Positions 23,686 through 31,637 of a stretch of DNA of 43,526 bases are shown here, piece after piece. This stretch comes from Deltaproteobacteria bacterium (GTDB taxonomy: Bacteria > Desulfobacterota > Desulfarculia > Adiutricales > Adiutricaceae): the NCBI GenBank assembly GCA_031279515.1, contig JAITII010000138.1, positions 1 to 43,526 on the forward strand. Reading direction: 5' to 3'. Position 1 is the first letter of the stretch. Each line of letters opens with the position of its first letter. The notes below the pieces were generated by a model. That model worked only from the letters and a program-made list of their open reading frames with translations, was not told the origin of the DNA and did no database searches. Made by a program: the position numbers and the translations under genes.

Positions 23686-24501
23686 ATGACCTCTAAAATC
23701 TTCTTATTTAATGTCCTCTATTTAGGAGATATCTTTGGCAAGGCCGGACGCAATGTGGTACGGGACTTTCTTCCTGAACTAAAGAGGCAATTAGAAGTAG
23801 ACCTTGTTATAGCCAACTCAGAAAATGCCATGGGAGGCCGGGGCATTAGCCCTTCTTTGGCAGAAGAGCTCTTTGGCTACGGCATAGCCTGCCTCACAGG
23901 CGGCAATCACAGCTTTTATGCCAAAGAAATCGAGCCCTATCTGGAAAACGAGCCCAGGCTCCTGCGTCCAGCCAACTATCCTGACCCCTGTCCAGGGAAC
24001 TTTTATGCCATTTTAGATACCCACCAAGGGTTCAAGGTGGCGGTGGGAAACCTGATGGGAAGAGTCTTCATACCCTTTTCCCTAGATTGCCCATTTAAGG
24101 CGGCGGACAAGATGCTCCAAAGGATGCACCAAGAGGGCGGAGATAATTTGATAACTATCATAGACTTCCATGCCGAGGCCACTGCAGAGAAGAAAGCCAT
24201 GGCCTTCTATCTGGATGGCAAGGTCTCAGCTTTAGTAGGTACCCATACCCATGTACAGACATCCGATGCCCAGATACTTCCACAAGGTACTGCCTATATT
24301 ACGGACCTGGGGATGACAGGACCCCAAAAGTCCATCATAGGCATGGAGCCCAAGCCCGTACTAAAGTCCTTTCTCTTGGGACGCAAATTTTCCTTCCACG
24401 AGGCCAAGAGCAATCCCTCCATGCAGGGCGCACTAATGAGCTTTGGCGAAGATGGGAAGGCGGTAGCTATTGAGACTTTCAATTACCCAAAGGTCTTTTA
24501 A
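23686..24501 (+). CDS. TIGR00282/YmdB-like metallophosphoesterase (2',3'-cyclic nucleotide phosphodiesterase)
   Basis: This 271-residue calcineurin-like phosphoesterase has the TIGR00282 motifs: LGDIFGKAGRNVV (metal Asp), ANSENAMGGRGI (Asn/Glu ligands), TGGNHSFYAKE (catalytic His region), IDFHAEATAEKKAMAFYLDG and ALVGTHTHVQTSDAQILPQG (His cluster), and YITDLGMTGP. Bacillus YmdB of this family hydrolyses 2',3'-cAMP and affects biofilm and sporulation decisions. One difference is TGGNHSFYAKE, where the family more often reads TGGNHIWDNKE. It follows the MFS gene at 2 bp and is probably translationally coupled. A terminator follows at 24512. The role here is inferred from the family. Confidence 0.92.
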   Translation: MTSKIFLFNVLYLGDIFGKAGRNVVRDFLPELKRQLEVDLVIANSENAMGGRGISPSLAEELFGYGIACLTGGNHSFYAKEIEPYLENEPRLLRPANYPDPCPGNFYAILDTHQGFKVAVGNLMGRVFIPFSLDCPFKAADKMLQRMHQEGGDNLITIIDFHAEATAEKKAMAFYLDGKVSALVGTHTHVQTSDAQILPQGTAYITDLGMTGPQKSIIGMEPKPVLKSFLLGRKFSFHEAKSNPSMQGALMSFGEDGKAVAIETFNYPKVF

Positions 24502-24511
24502 AAGTATAGAA

Positions 24512-24547
24512 GGCCCTCGCGGCTAACCTATTTAGAGGGCTATTTTT
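24512..24547 (+). terminator. Intrinsic terminator after the phosphodiesterase gene
   Basis: GCCCTC (24513-24518) and GAGGGC (24535-24540) form a stem followed by TATTTTTAT, about 12 bp after the stop codon. Confidence 0.75.
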
Positions 24548-24875
24548 ATAGGCCAAGGGCTAAAAACTATATGCCCAAGAGGAATTTTGCCGTTAATAGC
24601 CAAGGTATGGCTATTTTTAGTAAATTTGCAAGCTAGAAAAGTTTTCTTAGCTAAGAGCACAAAGCTAAGATTAGAGAAAGAAGAAAATAGTTTTTTAAAG
24701 CTATCTTGGAGTCCTTTTAGCTATCCTAGCACCTTTAAACTGTGAGCTTTAATAATATTGGTATTTTTTAAAAAAACTCTTAAGCTCATGCTTGTATCAT
24801 GGAGGGATCTATTAAAAGCTTTTAACTTTTAGCTTTGATTAGAGGCGAAAAAGCTTCTGGCAATTGGCAATGGGA
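24548..24875. other. Intergenic region
   Basis: A/T-rich DNA without a recognisable gene between the phosphodiesterase terminator and the decayed nuclease gene. Near 24880-24925 a run of GGGAG(T/C)AAG-like repeats marks the edge where homology of the nuclease fragment stops. Confidence 0.5.
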
Positions 24876-25154
24876 CTAACTTGGGAGTAAGTGTGGGAGC
24901 AGCATGGGAGCAGCTAGGGAGTAAGTATGAAGGATTAAATCAACATCAATATATAATTTATATTCTGTTAGTTTGTTGACAAGTATCTCAATGAGATTAT
25001 TTAGATCGTCAGCATAAGAATTGTTAATTTGTTCTTTCCATGAATGATATTTTTCTATAGCCTGTTTAACCCTTTTTTTATCTTAAGATGGTAATTTATC
25101 ATTTAATAAAACTGATGTCAGTTTGTCACCGTGAATACTGTAGTCAGTTTTCAT
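24876..25154 (-). pseudogene. Truncated, interrupted Type II restriction endonuclease gene
   Basis: The ATG at 25154 overlaps the methyltransferase stop as ATGA. The frame reads MKTDYSIHGDKLTSVLLNDK, LPS, a TAA at codon 24, then in the same frame DKKRVKQAIEKYHSWKEQIN and LIEILVNKLTEYKLYIDVDL. After that the sequence turns into low-complexity repeat codons ending at 24876. The first part resembles the N terminus of Type II nucleases (possibly Bpu10I-like; recalled from memory, uncertain). The catalytic region is missing. The gene is therefore both interrupted and truncated, leaving the methylase without its nuclease. Confidence 0.65.
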
Positions 25155-26401
25155 TTTGATATTCCTTTTAGCTTTTCAGATGGGTTAACTAAATTGGCTT
25201 GTTCAATAGCTGTTGACAACAATAATTTATTGCTGGCACAAGTGTCTACTTTAAGTAATTTATTATTTAGAGCATTAACAGATATCTGTCTTGAAATGTT
25301 AATTAAATTGTCTTCGTTAAAAAAATTACTAGGATTTGTATTTGAAAAATGAAGAATATCTTCATAAATAATTTGTCCAAATTTATTTTTAAAACATCTA
25401 TCTTGCCTTAAAAGTAAAGTTAAGCCAAATATGCCACATGCTATATCATATATTATTTCACTATTGCAAAAAGATTCTTTCAGCACATTAGATTCTCGAC
25501 CAACAACAAGAATAATACGTGATTTTGGTTTCAAAACTCTTATCATTTCATTTATTGCTAGAGTCATATCAAGGCAATATTGTATAACAGTCAAAAATCG
25601 ATTGCCTCTATTTTTTCTATTAGATCCAACTTCACATTTTGCTATTTTTAGAACATCAAATCCAAGCACTTCAACAGAACGACGATATTCTTGGTGATAG
25701 TTAAAAACATTTATATAGGGTGGTGAGGTTAAAATTAAATCAGCGGTGTTGTCATCAATATTTAAATACCTTGCATCTCCAAGTTGTGCAGATATAGTTT
25801 TGTTTGAAAATGGAAGTTCAGAAATATTACTTTTTATTTTACCCCATTTCTCTAATACTAATTTGAAGGAAAAATTATTTTTAAATAGATCCATCAAAAC
25901 AATCAGCAGAGAAAAAATATTGCTATCTATTTCTGAATTACTTTTTATTGCATCCAATAAAGAATCAATAGGTTTATTAGTTTCAAGGATCTTTAACAAT
26001 TTTCTATCAAGTTGGCGTAAAAGTTCGATTCTTTGTTCTGCATCAAAAATACATAATTCATATATTTTAGACATATAGTAAGCAGAAGGATTAATTTCGT
26101 TTCCAAATGCAGATAATCCTTTGCGAGCACATTCGTAAAGAACAGTTCCAGAACCTAAAAAAGGATCTATCACCACTGAATTTTGTGCTGTATAGCGCTC
26201 TAACAATGTTTCAATTAATTGTGGTGAAAATTGACCTCTCCAACCAAATAAATTAGATCGTTGTTTATTTTCTATATCTAATAGAATTTGTTCAATTTCA
26301 CTTTTGTTAATTTGAATAGAGTTAAAAGGTATCAAAGGTAAATTTTGGTTAACCGTATTGAAGATATTTTCTATTTTATTTGGTATTCGTGTATTTTTCA
26401 T
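25151..26401 (-). CDS. DNA methyltransferase (probably N4-cytosine or N6-adenine), Type II R-M
   Basis: This 416-residue SAM-dependent DNA amino-methyltransferase begins with GWRGQFSPQLIETLLERY (motif X-like, 53-70). The SAM loop VVIDPFLGSGTVLYEC follows (77-91), then FGNEINPSAYYMSK, and the catalytic DLILTSPPYINVFNYHQEY (221-239). TSPPY is typical of N4-cytosine enzymes but also occurs in N6-adenine ones. The order X, I, then IV suggests an alpha- or gamma-like topology rather than beta. The gene is much richer in A/T than its neighbours, indicating recent transfer. The adjacent nuclease gene is broken and truncated, so it now acts as an orphan methylase. It may still modify the genome or block incoming DNA with the same specificity. 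Confidence 0.92.
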   Translation of the reverse strand: MKNTRIPNKIENIFNTVNQNLPLIPFNSIQINKSEIEQILLDIENKQRSNLFGWRGQFSPQLIETLLERYTAQNSVVIDPFLGSGTVLYECARKGLSAFGNEINPSAYYMSKIYELCIFDAEQRIELLRQLDRKLLKILETNKPIDSLLDAIKSNSEIDSNIFSLLIVLMDLFKNNFSFKLVLEKWGKIKSNISELPFSNKTISAQLGDARYLNIDDNTADLILTSPPYINVFNYHQEYRRSVEVLGFDVLKIAKCEVGSNRKNRGNRFLTVIQYCLDMTLAINEMIRVLKPKSRIILVVGRESNVLKESFCNSEIIYDIACGIFGLTLLLRQDRCFKNKFGQIIYEDILHFSNTNPSNFFNEDNLINISRQISVNALNNKLLKVDTCASNKLLLSTAIEQANLVNPSEKLKGISK

Positions 26402-26613
26402 CGAGAGTTAAAAACTCCGTCATTGCAAACCTTGCGGGATAACATATTTTATTGATTATATTAGCACAAATTATTAAGCTGAGCTAAAAACTCTATAACA
26501 GTTTTCTTTATAATAACACATTTTAAACAGGAATGCAATAGGAATTATGTCCAGAAAAAACAAATTACCCTTGTGAAATTCTTAAAGGGATCTAAGATTG
26601 GTGTATAAAAAGT
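26402..26613. promoter_or_regulatory. AT-rich leader of the methyltransferase gene
   Basis: Very AT-rich DNA between the minus-strand methyltransferase start and the plus-strand AT-hook gene; presumed promoter region. No defined box assigned. Confidence 0.4.
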
Positions 26614-26866
26614 ATGAAAAAGATTTCATACCAGCTTCCAATTCTCGAAAAAGGGAGCATTCTACAGAAGCCTCCTTTGCAAGCCCACGTCGGAACGAGA
26701 AAGAGAAACAGGGGTCGCCCCAAAGGCAGCAAAAACAAGCTGAAGCTGGCAAATGGCCCTGAAACCAACCAAAGTCTCGGAGGGACGCCCAAGAGGACGG
26801 CCCAAAGGTAGCAAAAACAAGCTGAAGCGGACAAAAGCCTATAATGTAGAATCTCATCAGTGTTAG
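26614..26866 (+). pseudogene. AT-hook protein gene with a frameshift between two hooks
   Basis: From ATG 26614 the frame encodes MKKISYQLPILEKGSILQKP, then RKRNRGRPKGSKNKLK, a classical AT-hook (GRPKGSK), and stops at 26811. In the +1 frame, from an ATG at 26753, the DNA encodes MALKPTKVSEGRPRGRPKGS followed by KNKLKRTKAYNVESHQC, ending at 26866. The two hook segments are near duplicates at the DNA level. Many AT-hook proteins carry tandem hooks in one frame, so an indel probably split one gene of about 84 codons. Alternatively both are short functional ORFs that overlap. It binds A/T-rich DNA by family analogy; it could also be the leading piece of a lost transposase. Confidence 0.6.
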
Positions 26867-26890
26867 TTCGCGAGCTAGTCGCTCGCGAAC
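26866..26890. terminator. 10-bp perfect hairpin after the AT-hook gene
   Basis: GTTCGCGAGC (26866-26875) pairs with GCTCGCGAAC (26881-26890) around TAGTC, directly overlapping the end of the AT-hook frame. No T-tract follows, so it may be a repeat-type palindrome rather than a terminator. Confidence 0.6.
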
Positions 26891-27055
26891 AGAATTGCCT
26901 AGGCGGCAATCAACAAATATTATGGCATAAAAATTGCTCGGAGCTAAAAAAATATAAAAAATGTATTACCATAAAAAAATGAGAACTATGGTTTAGGTAG
27001 ATTTTTTTAGTAAGCTTTAAGGGCAAGTAATGCTGTATTTACTTAGGAAAGCCCC

Positions 27056-28180
27056 TTAAGAGTTAGTATCACCTTTTATGTCTTGTCCTTTGGAGAGATC
27101 TATAAATTTGGTGATTGTCCCTTTAAGCTTTTCTGTGCCTTGGGTCTGGAAGCGGTTTACCTTTTCCAGGGCATCTAAGGCTTGACTGTAGGAATCCTTT
27201 AAGTCAGAGACCGTTACTCCATCACTTAGGGTTCCAGAGAGGTAGTCCTCTGCGGCGCTGGAGACATCTTTGAGCTTTTTTAAGGCTATCTTTTGGTTGT
27301 ATAGGCTACCAGCTACAGTAACCGAGGTGTTAAGGGCGGCTACTGTGACAGTCTTGGTCCTATCTATGCCGTTTAAAAGTTCTTGGTTATTACTGATAAT
27401 AATATCCATGGCCATGTACCCTTGTTGGTTTACCAGAAGGGTCTGCTGTAGGTCTGTGAGCCTTTGGCTCACAGGAAAAAGGAGCCTTTCCTCCACAAAG
27501 GAGGCCAAATCTTCTTCCTTCTTTTCTTTTAAGATGGGTAAATCTTGGTTGAGTTTCCCGTAGACCGCCTGGCACACCTCTATGGCGGAATGTAGCTCTT
27601 CCATGGTAGCTTTTAGCTTCTTTTGCTCCAATGCCAGTGTGATATTGTCGTTTTTGAGCCCGCTTCTGTCCTTTTCCAGGTTGGAAAGTATTGAGGAAAT
27701 ATTGTCCTCCGAATCCAGGTAACGGTTAAAGTAGCTCTTCACCGGGTTAAAGAGACCGAAAAAAGAGCTCTTTTTGTCAAAGTCCACTTTGGAGGGGTCC
27801 AAGAATTCCAATGCGTCTTTTAGCTTCCCTAGGGCATTGGCCACAGGGCCGCCTGAGGAACCCGCCTGGGCAAGTTGGGCAACAGTTACTGATAGGAGCC
27901 TGGACCTTTTGGCAGCGCTTTTCATCTCTCCGGCACCTATTTGCTCAATCTTTCCTATGAGCTGTTGGCGAAATAAAGGATCTGTTAAAGAGTCCGGAAA
28001 GTCCCCTAAGATATTAGCGGCTTTTGCATCAGCCTCAGGGTTTGGCTTAGGAAGAGGGGCCCCATCTTCCTTTTTTGGGGCGCTCTTAGAAGTATCTTCT
28101 TGGGCTTTTGTAGTCTCAGATTCTTCCTTACTACTAGTTGCATTTAGACTGGGCTCTAGGGTGAAGATGTCGTCGTCCAT
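27056..28180 (-). CDS. telA: TelA-family (toxic anion resistance) protein
   Basis: This 374-residue helical protein fits the TelA/KlaA family (PF05816): IGKIEQIGAGEMKSAAKRSR, a long alpha-helical middle (YFNRYLDSEDNISSILSNLE, then LEQKKLKATMEELHSAIEVC), and the conserved RLTDLQQTLLVNQQGYMAMD followed by IIISNNQELLNGIDRTKTVT and the VAALNTSVTVA region. The first 60 residues are acidic and Pro/Lys-rich, probably disordered. TelA proteins accompany tellurite and stress-resistance operons (with XpaC-like and Ter proteins); their mechanism is not settled. It is the last gene of a minus-strand group with a VWA protein and a two-TM helical protein. A 9-bp intragenic hairpin lies at 27454-27474. Confidence 0.88.
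   Translation of the reverse strand: MDDDIFTLEPSLNATSSKEESETTKAQEDTSKSAPKKEDGAPLPKPNPEADAKAANILGDFPDSLTDPLFRQQLIGKIEQIGAGEMKSAAKRSRLLSVTVAQLAQAGSSGGPVANALGKLKDALEFLDPSKVDFDKKSSFFGLFNPVKSYFNRYLDSEDNISSILSNLEKDRSGLKNDNITLALEQKKLKATMEELHSAIEVCQAVYGKLNQDLPILKEKKEEDLASFVEERLLFPVSQRLTDLQQTLLVNQQGYMAMDIIISNNQELLNGIDRTKTVTVAALNTSVTVAGSLYNQKIALKKLKDVSSAAEDYLSGTLSDGVTVSDLKDSYSQALDALEKVNRFQTQGTEKLKGTITKFIDLSKGQDIKGDTNS
27454..27474. repeat. Intragenic perfect inverted repeat in telA (9-bp stem, 3-nt loop)
   Basis: CTGTGAGCC (27454-27462) and GGCTCACAG (27466-27474) with loop TTT, encoding PVSQRLT. Confidence 0.8.
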
Positions 28181-28369
28181 TTTGGTCTCTTTTTAAAAGC
28201 TATTGCTAAATAGGATGAGTTTATAAGTTAAGCTCTTAAGGGAGCTAGCGTGGGCATTTTAAGTATCGGAGCATAAAACCTAATAGAGATGCTTATTAAA
28301 TCATTATTCTCAATGCTTGTAGCTAAGATTTATGAAAGGGCGATTAAAGTATTTTTGGAAGGGGCCTAT

Positions 28370-30127
28370 TTAAAGTATTGTCACGAGGAAATTTTTCACC
28401 CCGTGGTCTAGAAAGGTGTCGTGGGTCAAGAGATAGGTGCCCCCGGAATCTAAGGCCAGGTCCTGGAAGTCTTGGGACTCACCGGCAAAGATTAAGGCAT
28501 GGATGGCTACGTCCAATTGTTGTATCGTCTTGTGGGCTTTAGCATAGCTGTGCCCAAAATTTACTATGCCATCAGAGAGGGCTATGATAATAAGTTCTGC
28601 TTCTGGGTTCCTTTCCCTTTCGTCTAAGAGCATCTTTTCGGCCACCAAGATGGCATTCACCAAGGCCGAGGCGTTTTGGTCACTTTCTCCATTATGGAAG
28701 TTTAAAGAGGAAACGGATTGTAAAAAGCGTTCCCTATGGGGCAGATCGAAACCGCTTGCAGGGAGGTGGATACTCACCTTGGAATCAAAGCTCAATAGCC
28801 CCACGCGGCTATCCTGGCCAATAAGATTGGCGGCATGCCGCATGTAGCTTAAAATGGGATTGGCGTAAGGGGCCATGCTAGGGGAATTGTCAACTACAAA
28901 GGCCACTATGAGTTTTTTGCCGCCCCTTTTGTTTTTCCGAAACAGCTCCAAGGCCTCCGGAAGCTCTTCTCCTATCTTGGGGTTTCCCTGGAAGCTATAG
29001 TCTTGAAAGAGATTAAAGCCTTGGTTTTGGGCAAGGAGCTGGTTTTCCGGCTCCAGGCAGAATTCTGTAAAGCTTAAAAGGATCTCTTTCTTTTGCTTGC
29101 TAATGTTGTGGGTACTATAGAGGGGATTGTCGTGGGGCAGCCCAAAAGGGACGAATTCATATCCTTCTTGCAATTCGGCCGAACTTTTGTACTGCTGATG
29201 CTCCAGGACAAAGCCGTCTAACATGCCTCTTCTAGCCGATTGTACCATAAGGGGTGTGTCGTAGGCGATAAAGGGGATCTTGGTCTGGAATTTTTCAAAT
29301 TCTAGCATCCTCTTAGGGGCATGCAGGGGAGCGTCAAAAAGGGGTCCATAGAGGACAGTTAATAAAAAATTAGCCCCTGTGGTGGAGACATTGGGGGAGG
29401 TGTACCCAAAAAGTAACTCTCCAGCTGTTACCGCCCTTACCACAGTGTCCACATTTACAGCCTCGTATTGCTTTAAGATCTGGGAAAAATTCTCCTTTTT
29501 TATGGCCATACCGGCAACATTACCTACTAAGCTTTCGGTTATGAGATCCAGTGTCACGCCCCTGGCAGCCAAGGCGTCGACCCAGAGCCGGCTAGCTGGA
29601 GTAAAGGCATCGGGTACGTACTTGCCCTTGACTATGTAGTCAGCAGCCACCCCGGAAGGGATGGCCCTTATGGAGATGGCCACCATGTTCCCGCCAATTA
29701 CCCTTTCCTGGGCATTAAAGGCCTCCGCCATGTCAATTAACCAGCGTCCCGGTGTACCCGGAGAACTGGGGATGGCTTTTTCAGTGGAGGTGACTATTTC
29801 AGCTGTGAGCTTCCCCGAGGGGGGGAAGACTTGGGCAGGAAAGCGGGATATGTCAGGTAAGAGTTCTAAAAGGTCAGTTTCAGGCGGAGTGTAGGTGCTG
29901 GAGACCGGTACCCTGCCGATGGTCTCCGTATTTACGTCCTTTAAAAGATTAGTAAGATCTTTGGAAGCCCCGGAATAACTTCTGGGGGAATCGGAAGTTT
30001 CTCTAAAATGTGCCCTTAAGGTTATGAAAGAAAAGACAGAGATAAAGATTATCAAGATGATGAAGGCTATAAGTGCCCACATCTGTTTTTTACCGAATCT
30101 TGATAAGTCTTTGGAAAAAAGGCTCAT
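28370..30127 (-). CDS. Membrane-anchored substrate-binding-like plus VWA domain protein
   Basis: This 585-residue protein has an N-terminal membrane helix (about 17-37, WALIAFIILIIFISVFSFIT). A periplasmic-binding-protein-like region (about 105-395) follows, with LTAEIVTSTEKAIPSSPG, GRWLIDMAEAFNAQ and MVAISIRAIPSGVAADYIVK, similar to SBP_bac_11 domains. A C-terminal von Willebrand A domain (about 403-585) has the MIDAS motif DNSPS (D413, S415, S417), and IIIALSDGIVNFG supplies the later Asp. VWA domains bind metal and ligands and assemble complexes. SBP-VWA fusions recur beside TelA-like proteins. It lies 44 bp after the two-TM protein gene and 189 bp before telA, so the three are likely one operon. 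The protein would face the periplasm. Confidence 0.88.
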   Translation of the reverse strand: MSLFSKDLSRFGKKQMWALIAFIILIIFISVFSFITLRAHFRETSDSPRSYSGASKDLTNLLKDVNTETIGRVPVSSTYTPPETDLLELLPDISRFPAQVFPPSGKLTAEIVTSTEKAIPSSPGTPGRWLIDMAEAFNAQERVIGGNMVAISIRAIPSGVAADYIVKGKYVPDAFTPASRLWVDALAARGVTLDLITESLVGNVAGMAIKKENFSQILKQYEAVNVDTVVRAVTAGELLFGYTSPNVSTTGANFLLTVLYGPLFDAPLHAPKRMLEFEKFQTKIPFIAYDTPLMVQSARRGMLDGFVLEHQQYKSSAELQEGYEFVPFGLPHDNPLYSTHNISKQKKEILLSFTEFCLEPENQLLAQNQGFNLFQDYSFQGNPKIGEELPEALELFRKNKRGGKKLIVAFVVDNSPSMAPYANPILSYMRHAANLIGQDSRVGLLSFDSKVSIHLPASGFDLPHRERFLQSVSSLNFHNGESDQNASALVNAILVAEKMLLDERERNPEAELIIIALSDGIVNFGHSYAKAHKTIQQLDVAIHALIFAGESQDFQDLALDSGGTYLLTHDTFLDHGVKNFLVTIL

Positions 30128-30171
30128 GAATCATTTCACCATCAAAAAGAGTTCTAGCAATAAGAGGACGC

Positions 30172-30936
30172 CTATAGCTTGTCTAGGCCGTCCTTGTAAT
30201 ACTTTATGTCGCTTATAATGTCGTCTAAATCAGAGACCGCTTCCTTAGATTGTCCGGCTTTTTCATCTAAGGTGGATATCTTAGAGATCTCAAGTTGCAG
30301 CTTGTCTAAGGAAGCTAAGACCTTGTCGCCCATGTCCACGGAATGTTTTACGTACTTTGAGTATTCGTCCAAGATGGCCCTGCGTTCATCTAAGACCTCT
30401 GGGGAGGTGTTGATGTCACTTACTGCCTTCTCATAGCCGCGTTCGTCAAAGCCCTGGACCCTTTGCACTATCCCCTTGGCGTTTTTGAGCATGAATTCCT
30501 CTACGTTCTCCACAGCTGTGACAAATTTCCCGTAGGTGAGCTCGCTGGGGGAAAATCTTTCCCCCAAGGACTTTCTGATGGCCAGTCCTTTTTCCTCCAA
30601 GGTGTCCAGCTGGGAGAGGAGGATTTTTAAATTGTCATCGAAGAGAAAACCTTCTCCGTCTATGAATTTACTAATGGTGTCCCGGTATTTTTCAAAAGTG
30701 GCCCCATCGGACATAGACGTGCCCACCTGTCTAGGCTGATTCTTATCTAGGAAAAGGACCTTGATGTTGAAATAGAAAAAAGCTATGACAGAGACAAGAC
30801 CTAAAAGGATAGCCAGGGGGGTATAAATGGGGTTACCTAGAAAGGTGCCAAGCAAGGCTTTAGAAAAGATGACGACATTGAGGGCTACGATGCCCAGGTC
30901 AAGTAAGAGAAGCTTGCCAAGTTTTACGGGGTTCAT
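30172..30936 (-). CDS. Two-TM helical membrane protein of the TelA locus (XpaC-like position)
   Basis: This 254-residue protein has two N-terminal membrane helices (about 8-32 and 38-62: LLLLDLGIVALNVVIFSKAL, then YTPLAILLGLVSVIAFFYFN). About 190 residues of charged alpha helix follow, probably coiled coil and cytosolic (KYRDTISKFIDGEGFLFDDN onwards). No enzyme motif is visible. In many bacteria TelA is paired with XpaC, a membrane protein with two N-terminal helices and a helical tail; this gene occupies the equivalent place. I infer an analogous role but do not recognise the XpaC domain with confidence. It leads the operon with the VWA protein and telA. A 9-bp hairpin lies in its codons 124-130. 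Confidence 0.72.
   Translation of the reverse strand: MNPVKLGKLLLLDLGIVALNVVIFSKALLGTFLGNPIYTPLAILLGLVSVIAFFYFNIKVLFLDKNQPRQVGTSMSDGATFEKYRDTISKFIDGEGFLFDDNLKILLSQLDTLEEKGLAIRKSLGERFSPSELTYGKFVTAVENVEEFMLKNAKGIVQRVQGFDERGYEKAVSDINTSPEVLDERRAILDEYSKYVKHSVDMGDKVLASLDKLQLEISKISTLDEKAGQSKEAVSDLDDIISDIKYYKDGLDKL
30546..30566. repeat. Intragenic perfect inverted repeat in the two-TM protein gene (9-bp stem, 3-nt loop)
   Basis: TGGGGGAAA (30546-30554) and TTTCCCCCA (30558-30566) with loop ATC, encoding LGERFSPSE. Confidence 0.8.
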
Positions 30937-31637
30937 AGTGATTTCCGGTTAGTTTAAGGCTTTAAAGCCTATTGTTAGCTTAAATAAGGGCCTAAAAAGG
31001 ACCTTTTCTTTATACAGTTATTATAGCCTTAAATAGTAAGTTTTTTCTTCTTTTGTGGCTAGATGCCGCTGGTTAAGCCAAAAGGCTTCTAGCTAGAAAT
31101 TAGCGTCTTAAAGGGCGCCTTTATCTTCTTTTTAGCCGGTTATCAAGTTATTTTCCTAAAAGTAGATTTTCTAAATATTCCAGATAATGGAAAAGTTTTG
31201 GGGTGCAGTAGTAGATAAAGCTTCTGGAAAGCCTGTCATATTAGTAGGGCTTTTTTGCAAAAGGTAAGCTTGGACCAGATCCCCAGGGCGCAGATTAGTT
31301 TTTTTGGGTAAAAGGTTTAGCTAAGCCCCAAAAGCCTCTCTTTTGGTCTTAGCTAAAGGCTAGGACCAATTGAAAAGGCGCTAATATTCCAATTAAAGTA
31401 GCTTTTTAAGTGCTTTGGTCTTTAATCTTAGCAGATTTTTATCCTCCTTCCCATAGTTTTCAAGGGGTTTGGGAAAGGCATATCCAGTTAAGCATATTAG
31501 CAATCATTATCCATATTATGGAATAATGGCGGATAATTTAGAAAACTATCCCAAAGGCGGAAGTAGAGCTAAGGCAATATTTAATCCTAGGGGGAAAGTC
31601 TTTCTTAGCTAGGAATATTATTAAAGCTAACTACTTT
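30937..31637. other. Intergenic region between the histidine kinase and the TelA operon
   Basis: About 700 bp without a convincing gene. Near 31508-31530 an imperfect dyad (ATTATCCATA/TTATGGAATAAT) could be a regulator site for the downstream TelA operon. The rest is A/T-rich with scattered AAGC/GCTT motifs common to all gaps of this window. Confidence 0.45.

Noticed and set aside
24876-26890. Prophage or complete insertion sequence around the methyltransferase
   Set aside because: No integrase, transposase domain, terminal inverted repeats or target duplication could be recognised; only the R-M remnant and an AT-hook fragment are present.
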